Below, piece by piece: positions 30,046 to 37,926 of a stretch of DNA of 37,926 nucleotides. The stretch is taken from positions 1 through 37,926 of the forward strand of contig JAAPAO010000340.1 in assembly GCA_013115145.1 (NCBI GenBank), in the 5' to 3' direction. The first letter of the stretch is position 1. Each line of letters begins with the position of its first letter. The notes beneath the pieces were generated by a model. The model was not told the DNA's origin. It saw only the letters and a list, made by a program, of their open reading frames with translations, and did not search any database. Origin of the DNA: Perkinsus chesapeaki (lineage: Eukaryota; Perkinsozoa; Perkinsida; Perkinsidae). The position numbers and the translations under genes are program-made.

Positions 30046-30580
30046 AAGGTCGTTGGAGGCTTCGGAGGACCAAAACGAAGAGCAATAGGTTTAACACACA
30101 TCTCTGAATAAAGCTCAGAAAGCAATATCCTTATTAAGATATTTGATTTGTTATTAATGTATTATTTATATTACTACTCGCCGGCGGGGTGTCATAAAGC
30201 AACATCTGAAACTCCCTGCTTCCGCCTAGAGACATATGTCCTAGTGAACCTTCCAGCTCATATCTGGGTAACTTAATCACTATTCTTGTCGTCATATCAT
30301 TAACAATATCATGATCCAATTATTATTATTGGTTATATATCTTTGATCAGGTATATGTCCTAGCTTTCTGCCTTCCCTTTACCACTGTGGGAGGAGGTGT
30401 GTGGCTGATACGAAGACCTAAAGTGTTTGCTGATTGGGCCAGGAGGACTAAGATAAGATATAGACGATTATTTATTAAAAAGTGGAATGGTGACGACAGA
30501 TGATGAGCATGTCACGTTTCTGAGGATCTCTGCGATCTGTGTTAAACGTCAGTTCGGGACGGTCGCTGAACAGTTGAACC
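30046..30580. other. Spacer with a weak minus-strand exon
   Basis: A minus-strand frame 30134-30295 from an ATG reads RIVIKLPRYELEGSLGHM and FQMLLYDTPPASS and could be a short exon or gene, convergent with the gene ending at 30045. Otherwise nothing is visible. Confidence 0.3.
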
Positions 30581-30811
30581 ATGGCGAGTCACATCAAACC
30601 AGACGGGCCTCGACGAGCAAGGACGGCCCCGATTCGCCGGGGTGGCGCTCAACAATCAGTTCAAGTGGTGTTCGTGATGATCATTATTTTCTGGTTTATA
30701 CTGCGGAAGACCGTCCTAAGCAGCTATACGGAGTCCCATAAAGAGATGAGCTTAATCGTTTCGCTGATACTACTAATCGGGTTGCTCGCCAAACGATTTG
30801 GTTACATTTAA
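30581..30811 (+). CDS. Two-helix microprotein
   Basis: A single-exon frame of 76 codons with a well-placed ATG (ACCATGG context). The N-terminus is basic (RRARTAPIRRGG), then helix 1 (VQVVFVMIIIFWFIL), a short polar loop (RKTVLSSYTESHKEM) and helix 2 (SLIVSLILLIGLLAKRF), ending GYI. A hairpin membrane protein with both ends on one side is predicted, perhaps ER or mitochondrial. No family is recognised. It is 74 bp upstream of the EF-hand gene on the same strand. Confidence 0.5.
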   Translation: MASHIKPDGPRRARTAPIRRGGAQQSVQVVFVMIIIFWFILRKTVLSSYTESHKEMSLIVSLILLIGLLAKRFGYI

Positions 30812-30884
30812 GTCTCTATTGTTTCGGCTCGTTTTCGTTGTAACAGTAAAGTGGGGTTAGCCAAATCCGACAGGTTTTTCGAAA

Positions 30885-32417
30885 ATGTTCCCTCCGAGTC
30901 ACGTGGCCAACTGCATCCTCCGCAAGTCGCTCTCTCCTGTGATCACCCGAGGCTTCGCCATCTACAGGTAAATTGTGTCGCGCTGTCCCCTTCAAGTGTC
31001 CACAGGACCCCTGCCCCAAGCGTGGCTGGAATCCTAGAAGTTCGTCAAACATTACGTATATCGCCCCGCCTGGCCGGGCTCGCCGCTGCCTTCGATAAGG
31101 TGCCGAAGGACGGTGACGGTGAGCTGCTGCTGCCTGCTCATCACTTCGATGTGTGCCTGTAGGCATCACCAGAGATGAGTTGCAGGAGATCAGCCCGTCT
31201 ACGCCTTCTGAGATCATGGACGCTGTATTCGAGCTGTTCGATAACTACCCGAAGGACAATAAGATATCCTACAACGAACTCTGTACGTTAATTAACCTAT
31301 CATATCGATTCCAATTTCTATCATGTGCGGTCCAATCGATACATCCTGCGATCTCCTCGAGTATCTTTGAGGTTGGCTGAAACCCTTCGGGCCCTACTTT
31401 GGTGATCGACGTTGCGATTAACTATTGATTCACAATCGGGGGTCTTTTCTTGTGCCAATGTGTCATGTCGTGAGTAGCGCTTGTATTAATGGTTTGAATA
31501 TATTATTACCAACTAGTCGACGATGCAGATTAATTTGCAAGAATCATCACCAGTCGACCAGCACCACTCAGCTTGGTCTTCTAGTAAATACTTCAGCCGG
31601 TCAGTTGTTGAGCAACGCCAGATCGTGGCAGAAAGATGGATTTTCCTTTTGGCTCTACCAAGACTCGGAATTGTATCTTTGGGAACCTATCTCAATAGGG
31701 CCGGATTGAACGCAGTAAATTATCGTTTGTCTCGTCTTTCAGGCACATATCTTTTACTACACGCTGAAGGTGTGACTGAAGCGGAGAGGTAAGTAGGATA
31801 GTACCTAACTTGAGGTAAGCGATCCGACTTCAGATCTGAGTTCACCTTTTCGATCTGTGATGCAAATGGAGACAATAAAGTGTCAAAGAGCGAGCTATCT
31901 GAGGTGACTATCACTTCCTGTATCCTTTGATGCTCCATGTTCTGTGATATCATTGTCCTCTTGTCGCCCTTCAACATTTCTATCAACACCTTGCGCGTGC
32001 GTACACCCAAATCGATCAAGATATGTCACCGTTATATGCCATACGACATTTGATGGATCGGAGAATATTGAACTCTGTTTAATAGTTGATACCGTATAAA
32101 AATATATGCAATGCATCAATTTGGTTGCATTCCTCAGGTAGTCGAGACGCTGGCTTACGCGAAGTCGAAGGACTGGAGCAAAGCAAAAGTGGGACAGCCG
32201 ACACAATATTGTGTTATTACGGACTCAGGATGTCTCCATTCGTATTGTAGCTGATGCTTTCGCTGAATCACATAAGGCGGATCTCGACATCCATGCATTC
32301 ACCAAATGGAGCCGTGGGAAGTCTGAGCAGGCTCAGGTGAACAGAAGCATCATCGACGGCTGCCATTCAAGTCCACGGTTTCAGGAATTCCACTCCTTGG
32401 TCACCGGGACCATATAG
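30885..32417 (+). CDS. Calmodulin-like EF-hand protein with mitochondrial-type leader
   Basis: Seven exons, 30885-30967, 31006-31118, 31163-31282, 31743-31788, 31834-31903, 32138-32210 and 32251-32417, join in phase to 223 residues (672 nt including stop). The leader MFPPSHVANCILRKSLSPVI is basic, Ser-rich and non-acidic, typical of mitochondrial presequences. EF-hand 1 reads FDKVPKDGDGITRDEL and EF-hand 2 FDNYPKDNKISYNEL; both carry an insertion ahead of the usual Asp pattern. EF-hand 3 is canonical (DANGDNKVSKSE, all six ligand positions plausible). A fourth, degenerate hand may be AFAESHKADLDIHAFTKW. The layout of two pairs resembles calmodulin or calcineurin-B-like Ca2+ sensors. Introns are 38-48 bp except one of 460 and one of 234. 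Last-exon joins are the least certain. Confidence 0.6.
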
Positions 32418-33037
32418 ACGTTGTCATCTTTTATGTGTTATTAATGTAACTGTGTCAAGGTTGTGTTGAAAGTCACTGACTGCAAATAGTGTACCCGACC
32501 TTTGAGTCCTGACGAAAGGAATAACGCTATCCTTGGCAACTGTAATAGTGATCTTCTCTACAGAGCTTCATCGACTGACTTCAATACCAATCACCGTCTC
32601 CCTGGCGAATTCCCTCATCAAGAGTTCCAAGCAAACTAGCTCGTTAAAGGGGCCTCCGATCCGGAGTATGATGCCTTAGTCGTGCCCATATGAATTCTAA
32701 CTACGCGACTAGATTCCTCCGGGAGCCAAAACACGCGCGTGGAGGGGCGTCAGATACGCCTTCGCGAAGCCCTGCCCCCGATAGCAACATTAATTTTATC
32801 TATAACAACGCAAGTAATGAGATGCGAAGATCAGCCGAGAGGGGCTTTTAAGTGAAAAACAAAGGGAGCCACAAACTCATCCGGCCACTTGGGATTGTGT
32901 GTTCCTCATAGATTAAAGCATCTATGAGTATCATTATCACAGGGATACGGCTGTGACATATTGCATTCTGAAAAAAAGAATCGAGCACACTTTCTAGATT
33001 CACTCTTACTTTTCATACCAGCGACACTTCGCCTACC
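32418..33037. other. Spacer with a small hairpin
   Basis: No ORF is supported. CTCATAGAT and ATCTATGAG (32909-32932) form a 9-bp inverted repeat around six bases. It lies between two convergent genes, so 3' UTRs are expected. Confidence 0.4.
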
Positions 33038-33493
33038 TTAAGCAGGAGTAAGTAAAATACCAAATACTTCGATCCAATGGAGCCCATGTGAGAACCCCCA
33101 CCAATCCTTGGGGTTTATTCCGAGCTTGTCGGACAACTCTATCAGATCCTTGTTATCTCTATCAAGATCCATTGTATACTTTGGCAAACTACCTTGCCAG
33201 TACCGAACATCATCACAAGTGATATTGTTCACGCCAGGAAGATCAAGGCGAGAAGCATGAATATCGACTCTGCCGTTGCGACCATTCGGGTTGGTCTCTC
33301 TAACATTCCAACGAAAGTAGTACTTCTCATTTCCACCAGAATAGACTCCACTTTCTGGCATAGGACCACAGCCTTTTTTCGACCCTAGTAGTTGAACGAG
33401 CATCATCAACAGCGCGCTGATCTTAAGAAGCTTCCTAACTTCAAGCCTCAACCATATAGCGGTACCGCTCGAGCGGGAGAGTGGAAAATTCAT
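33038..33493 (-). CDS. Secreted-type single-exon protein, lineage-specific
   Basis: ATG at 33491-33493, 151 residues. After 22 polar residues comes a hydrophobic segment (LLKISALLMMLVQLLG), which would act as a signal peptide or anchor; a start at an internal Met is also possible. The mature part has few Cys, with GCGPMPESGVYSGGNEKYYF, an Asp/Asn-rich middle (LDLPGVNNITCDDVRYW) and an aromatic C-terminus (WWGFSHGLHWIEVFG). The reading has balanced composition and no low complexity, so it looks like a genuine folded protein. No known domain is recognised. It is convergent with the EF-hand gene. Confidence 0.5.
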   Translation of the reverse strand: MNFPLSRSSGTAIWLRLEVRKLLKISALLMMLVQLLGSKKGCGPMPESGVYSGGNEKYYFRWNVRETNPNGRNGRVDIHASRLDLPGVNNITCDDVRYWQGSLPKYTMDLDRDNKDLIELSDKLGINPKDWWGFSHGLHWIEVFGILLTPA

Positions 33494-34553
33494 GTTCAGA
33501 CTGGAGGTTCAAGGAAGCTGCGGCACAACTCGCGATCCAGATTGGGCGCTTAACTTCTCGTGTGATTAATACGAACATCATATAACCGCACAGGAACGAA
33601 TACACCATTCAAACGCCTAGCCTGAATAGTAACTTTACTTTGGAGGAGCGAACAAAATTGGACTCAGGACTCTCGTTCTGGAAGATTCAATTATCTAGGC
33701 ATTGCCTTTCAAAGGTAAGGAGCTGTGGTGACGTGGAAGAACAGCTATTGACGCGTGCAAGGTTATCTCGAATAACCTTTAATGACTTCTTCACTATCCC
33801 ACAGTAGAAGCCGAAAAACCAATACTGTATCATAGAGTCCACTAGACCGGGGGTCTAGGCGATATACTGGGGCTGGCGACATCGGAGACAGGGAGAGAAC
33901 GATTGCGCTGAGCTATGTTTCGGTTGCACGCATGCGTTGATCTTCCCTCCGTGCGCGCCATTTGACATGGTCCAATGAATTGAACTGTTATCAAATGGCC
34001 CGTGCTCGGTTGCTCAACAGTAGTGGGCGTCGGGACATGCTAGTCAGGACTCCTGACTCAGGAGCGGAAGCACTCGTGTGATGGAGCTCCGTTCCTTCCC
34101 AGAACCAACGCCCACTAGTCTATGGCGAGCGATGGCTAGCCACGGCGTTTCAACTAGCTCTCGCGATCTCGTCTCTATAACGGATGCATAATGCAGCTAC
34201 TAATGTGAAAGCTAAACAAACTGGACGACCTTGGCTCCGGTTGCTTCACCCCAGATGGCGCTGGATGCAAGCGTTTGGCATTCCCCGTTTGTTGTATAAC
34301 GAACATATACATTACTTTGGATGTCACAACTAAGAGGGCATTGAACACTACACTGCGCTCTGCAGCCTGTGCGTCTTGCTCGTCCAGATCTGAGGGCTTC
34401 GGCTAAAGGAAAGGGTAATTAACCCAACTTGGAGTATTAGGAAATATAAACAAATACCCAAAAAAGTTCTGCTACTGTGAATAGGCTTAGGGGGACAAGG
34501 CTTTGTGACAACATTATTAGCTTTGTGACATCATTGTCTACTCGGCACAATCA
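33494..34553 (-). mobile_element. Candidate LTR and flank of the retroelement
   Basis: On the minus strand a polypurine tract (AAGGGAGGGCA, complement about 34554-34564) is followed at about 34552 by TG, the expected start of a 3' LTR. The next bases contain TGTCACAAAGC twice (complement 34501-34530). The far LTR end and target duplication could not be fixed and the 5' LTR lies outside the window. Inverted repeats occur at 33957-33999, 34021-34117 and 34042-34063. Confidence 0.4.
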
Positions 34554-34589
34554 TGCCCTCCCTTGTGGGGACACTGTCCTCACATCAGC

Positions 34590-34755
34590 TTAAACAACAT
34601 AGAACTTCTCCTTATCCAAATCTATCTTCTCGTCTGGATAATCTGGGTCATCCCAACGAATAGAAACATGCCCACTTTTCCATTCTCTAATCACCGTACC
34701 AGAATACTTCATCAGTTTGTAGTCGTTCTTCTTGATTCTGGTCTTAATCATAACT
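34590..34755 (-). pseudogene. Frame-shifted C-terminal SH3/Tudor-like tail of the polyprotein
   Basis: Just past the polyprotein stop, another frame reads LPSRIGMHIEVMIKTRIKKN, then SGTVIREWKSGHVSIRWDD and a stop at 34590. The pattern of a small beta barrel with GxVxxxxxGxVxVxWDD is coherent and is often seen at the end of integrases or chromatin readers. It was probably once in frame with the polyprotein and was separated by a small indel near 34760-34800, or is reached by frameshifting. Confidence 0.45.
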
Positions 34756-37700
34756 TCAATATGCATACCAATACGGCTGGGTAATACTTCTAGCCTCATC
34801 AACAGGGGATAGTTGATGATGATCCTTGTCAACAGCATCATATAAATGAGAGTACTCCAACGGCAAAATATTATAAGCATTCTCACGAGTAACTCGACCG
34901 CCAGGATGAACTACATCATACGTATGATCTCCACAAATAGACCATATGTGGCATAGTCTAAAAGGTTGGGCCAGCTTCTTACTCGGGAAGTAGACGATAA
35001 CCGGTTGCCCAACTATATAATCAACCAATTGATTCTTAGCTTTTTTACCAGTTTTAGAGCGAATGTTCTTAAGGGTAGCTTCCTTCAATAACCTCCAATG
35101 TAGCGTGAAGAAATTAGAGCGTATAGCATTAATCGATCTTCCTGGATTGAAGTGAACATCGCCAGCGTTACTCAGATGACCAAAACTAGAATCCGTAGCA
35201 CGACTATACCCATAAGCTAGCTGATCAGGTGTAACAGGCGTAGCACGTCCATCCAAACCATAACAAAACTTAGTAATAGGGCGCAAATTCAACATGGACA
35301 TACATTGCATTATTATCATTTCCAAGTAACTGTCCTGACAAGATACATCACCAGTTGCGTGACGTAAAAGAGCACGCAAGCGTCTAGCACCAAGATGATG
35401 GAGCTTCTCACCTCGACCCCCCTCCCAAGGAGAGCGAGTTGAAAGATACTCCACCCGAGCGCCCAATAACTGACGGCACTTTTCAGAGAAGCGAGAGGTT
35501 GTAAAATACTGTGCTCGATCCAACACAATAAGTCGAAGGCCTCCTCTCAGCAGTTGAATATATCTCAGAGCTTGTAAGATGGCCTCATGGTTCTCGGATG
35601 GCAATAGTTTCCAAGTAGTATGTGAAGTCAGTAAACACGTACAACTTAGAACTTTGCGTTTCCCGCCAATAGAGAATGCATCCACAAAGACCTTCCAATA
35701 TGCAGGGTAAGACGATAAGTTAGCATCAGATAATTGACCAGACCAACCAACTGAAGGGGGTAGTGCCCAAACTCGTTTCGCTCGTGTTACTTGACATACC
35801 ATACATTGTTTACATAAGCGTCGCGAATCGGCGATCAAAGCCGGTAGATGGTAGTCTGTGGCATACCCAACTGCACACCAACCACGATTCACTAAATCAG
35901 TCAAACAACCATTCACGAGAGTGTCTTCCTCAGACGTAAGTTTCACGGAGATGGAACGGTCACCATTAACTGATATCGGGGACAATGGAATCTCTACAAC
36001 CTGGTTGACGGCATCATGACATATAGTCGAAGGAGTCACCAAGTCGGCGGCATACACACAATGACCACCGATATAAGCACGGCTAGTACCACAGAGGCAT
36101 ATATCTAGGGCATCGATAAGTGTACGTCCTAAAAGAACAACCATATCCGAACCGTAACATTTAAGATTCTGCACTTGCAAAACACATAAAGTCACGGGTA
36201 CTCGACATCGTACTACATCGCCATGCAGTGACACTATATCGAGATAACACGGAACAACATAACGTGCGGAGGTCGTAGAGGAGTCAGCGAGCTCGATCTC
36301 AGCCGGCTCAGACAACCGTTGCTTATTGAAGGGGATGTTCTCGTCATTTCTAACAAGTAAGTAGCTTCTACCAGCAGCGGAGTCCACCAAAAAATTAGCT
36401 GTCAACTTAGCTTTCAAATCGATAGAACTTATATAACCTTTCAGAATAACCTCAGAAGGAATCGCCGACGTCACCGCTCGAGAAGGTTCATCGGGCCAAA
36501 CATGAAGGGCTTGTCGATCCTTCGTTACCAGTCGAACTCGATCAGAGGATTGAGCTGATGTTGTCGCCCTTAACGGCTCTGTATAAACCCATGTTCTGAA
36601 CAAGGCACTGTCGATATTAGCTACACGATCGTCGCCAGAGGTAGCGTTCGTGAATCCAGCGAAGAAAATAGGGTTTCCTCGACGGCTAGTGGCTTTAGAG
36701 AGCCCGTCGGCACCAATGGCCTGCACTTTCTCAACGGACCGACAGCCTTTACCAGAGAGTCCCCATACACGGGCATACTTTTTCGCCCAGTCAGCGAGAG
36801 GGACAGAGTTTCTATCATCAATCTGCCGTATCCAGTCTGGCCTTGAGGACGGCGGTCTATTAGGGTCTCGTTGTACTACTTGTTCGGGACCATCAACCAT
36901 CGACGCATCTCTTTCAGTGCGACATGTCTGTCGGATAACACCAACAATAGAGCGATTGGCTGAGCGGCCAACACGCTCCAATGGCAACGCTAGCTCCCAA
37001 TCTTGAGTCTCGGAACCGGATTCATCTGGGCCGGACATATAGCTTTTGATCTTGTCGATAGCTTTCACACGAATATCACCAGGGAGCCTACCCATAATTT
37101 TATCCACAAGTCTTCGTCGCTCGGACGAATCACCTTTATATACATCCATATAAAGATGGTAAATGGTACTACAATGCCGGAGGAAGCTGTCCACAGACTG
37201 AACACTCTCGAATCTCAGCTTCGAAAGTTTACCATCATAGTTGGTCTTGAGCACATCTCTTTGGGCGAATTGGGCTAGGAGTTCCTGCCGGATAGTCTGC
37301 CAGCGGTAGCCGGATGACTCTGCAATCTCACTTGCAGCATCCACAACTTCTACGCAGTCTCCAAAGCTTTGCACCAACTTGTTATAACAGGATATGGTAG
37401 TAGATTGATAAGGCTTATATCCAACATTGGAAACCATCCTACCAGCACCTATCTCAACCATGAGGCCCTCCACCATAGAGTAGTGGCTTTTCAGCCGATA
37501 AGACGCTACCAATTCAGGTACCGTCAGCTTACTAACTTCAATCGGTCGACATGCCCTTATAATCCTCGATGGTCTTGTCGTAGCCTCTGCTCTTAGTCTT
37601 TTCTCCCTGACAGTGTCATCAAGCCCAGGGGAAAGATCATCGAACTCCTCAGCATCGCCGTCGTCAATTCCTGGGAACACTGAGCTGTCATCGTCATCGT

Positions 37701-37926
37701 CGCCGTAGGCATCGTCTTCACCACGATTATCATCAGCATACTGTTGATCATGAGTGAGCATCGGGAGAGCATCGCGCCGACCGTGCCGGGCTGAGAAAGA
37801 TGACTCAGCTTCGGTGATAGCACGCCGATTGAGCATCCGCTCTGCTACCAAATCTAGCGGTGTCCGCATATGCAACATGCTAGCTGGCACCGGGTGGGAT
37901 TCGAACCGGGGTTGCCTGACTGGCAG
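34756..37926 (-). CDS. LTR-retrotransposon polyprotein, Gag-PR-IN without RT
   Basis: The frame is open from the right edge of the window (no stop upstream), with the first ATG at 37876-37878 and 1040 residues from there. Numbering here starts 4 residues upstream. Residues 45-95 are very acidic; 117-320 form a helical Gag-like region with a charged Gag-type core; about 498-595 is a retropepsin-like domain (LVDSAAGRSYLL then MVVLLGRTLID). From about 690 an integrase follows: CxxC of the zinc site (CMVCQ, 696-700), catalytic Asp 737 (VFVDAF), Asp 791 (IVLDRAQYF) and Glu 828 (PWEGGRGEKL), then LNLRPIT and TPDQLAYG, the BEL/Pao-type pattern. Only about 95 residues separate protease and integrase, so reverse transcriptase and RNase H are absent, and the zinc-site histidines are unclear. 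It is likely a non-autonomous deletion derivative. Confidence 0.75.
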   Translation of the reverse strand: MPVRQPRFESHPVPASMLHMRTPLDLVAERMLNRRAITEAESSFSARHGRRDALPMLTHDQQYADDNRGEDDAYGDDDDDSSVFPGIDDGDAEEFDDLSPGLDDTVREKRLRAEATTRPSRIIRACRPIEVSKLTVPELVASYRLKSHYSMVEGLMVEIGAGRMVSNVGYKPYQSTTISCYNKLVQSFGDCVEVVDAASEIAESSGYRWQTIRQELLAQFAQRDVLKTNYDGKLSKLRFESVQSVDSFLRHCSTIYHLYMDVYKGDSSERRRLVDKIMGRLPGDIRVKAIDKIKSYMSGPDESGSETQDWELALPLERVGRSANRSIVGVIRQTCRTERDASMVDGPEQVVQRDPNRPPSSRPDWIRQIDDRNSVPLADWAKKYARVWGLSGKGCRSVEKVQAIGADGLSKATSRRGNPIFFAGFTNATSGDDRVANIDSALFRTWVYTEPLRATTSAQSSDRVRLVTKDRQALHVWPDEPSRAVTSAIPSEVILKGYISSIDLKAKLTANFLVDSAAGRSYLLVRNDENIPFNKQRLSEPAEIELADSSTTSARYVVPCYLDIVSLHGDVVRCRVPVTLCVLQVQNLKCYGSDMVVLLGRTLIDALDICLCGTSRAYIGGHCVYAADLVTPSTICHDAVNQVVEIPLSPISVNGDRSISVKLTSEEDTLVNGCLTDLVNRGWCAVGYATDYHLPALIADSRRLCKQCMVCQVTRAKRVWALPPSVGWSGQLSDANLSSYPAYWKVFVDAFSIGGKRKVLSCTCLLTSHTTWKLLPSENHEAILQALRYIQLLRGGLRLIVLDRAQYFTTSRFSEKCRQLLGARVEYLSTRSPWEGGRGEKLHHLGARRLRALLRHATGDVSCQDSYLEMIIMQCMSMLNLRPITKFCYGLDGRATPVTPDQLAYGYSRATDSSFGHLSNAGDVHFNPGRSINAIRSNFFTLHWRLLKEATLKNIRSKTGKKAKNQLVDYIVGQPVIVYFPSKKLAQPFRLCHIWSICGDHTYDVVHPGGRVTRENAYNILPLEYSHLYDAVDKDHHQLSPVDEARSITQPYWYAY

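Noticed and set aside
36650-37278. Plus-strand ORFs of 118 and 91 codons
   Set aside because: They lie antisense to the retroelement polyprotein, which has clear domain motifs.
37885-37926. tRNA 3' half (GGTTCGAATCC ... CCA) or a primer-binding site
   Set aside because: The T-stem does not pair, the polyprotein frame reads straight through it, and its orientation is opposite to that expected of a primer-binding site for the minus-strand element.

Overview
The window reads as nuclear DNA of a eukaryotic protist. Genes are split by very short GT-AG introns (mostly 36-56 bp), there are no operons or ribosome binding sites, and UAA, UAG and UGA all act as stops. The best guess is an alveolate of the Perkinsus type. 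That is inferred from the micro-introns and gene content; no rRNA or spliced-leader gene is present to prove it. Many simple ORFs are broken by introns, so I rebuilt genes by joining exons where donor, acceptor and phase agree and the product is coherent.

Region 1 (about 1.5-17.3 kb) is a degenerating tandem array. Its unit is a divergent gene pair: a four-helix SCAMP-like membrane protein on the minus strand, a shared upstream region of roughly 0.5 kb, and on the plus strand a small type I membrane protein with signal peptide, one helix, a Cys-rich juxtamembrane stretch and an acidic tail. A short hydrophobic ORF follows. Three plus-strand genes are intact (5587, 12137, 15913), and broken copies lie at 8166-8377. 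Of the minus-strand partners only the one at 10167-11631 is intact; those at 4625, 7190 and 13938 are pseudogenes. A diverged SCAMP-like paralog lies at 1473-3142, next to a block that is duplicated at 8.6-9.9 kb. The copies differ repeatedly by near-perfect palindromes with spacers of 0-4 nt, usually a single base.

Region 2 (17.3-21 kb) is gene-poor. It has an 8-bp satellite of about 70 units and two copies of a tRNA-derived SINE; a third copy interrupts a SCAMP pseudogene at 14.2 kb.

Region 3 (21-28.6 kb, minus strand) holds a condensation/acyltransferase-like gene, a many-exon adenylate-forming (ANL) enzyme that appears fused to a polytopic membrane C-terminus, and a fragment of a second ANL enzyme. 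A 41-bp minisatellite with an assembly gap sits inside an ANL intron.

Region 4 (29-33.5 kb) carries compact housekeeping-like genes: two small proteins with micro-introns, a two-helix microprotein, a 7-exon EF-hand protein with a mitochondrial-type leader, and a secreted-type single-exon protein.

Region 5 (33.5 kb to the end, minus strand) is an LTR-retrotransposon body. It has Gag-like, protease-like and BEL/Pao-like integrase parts but no reverse transcriptase. A polypurine tract follows it, and its reading frame runs off the window edge.
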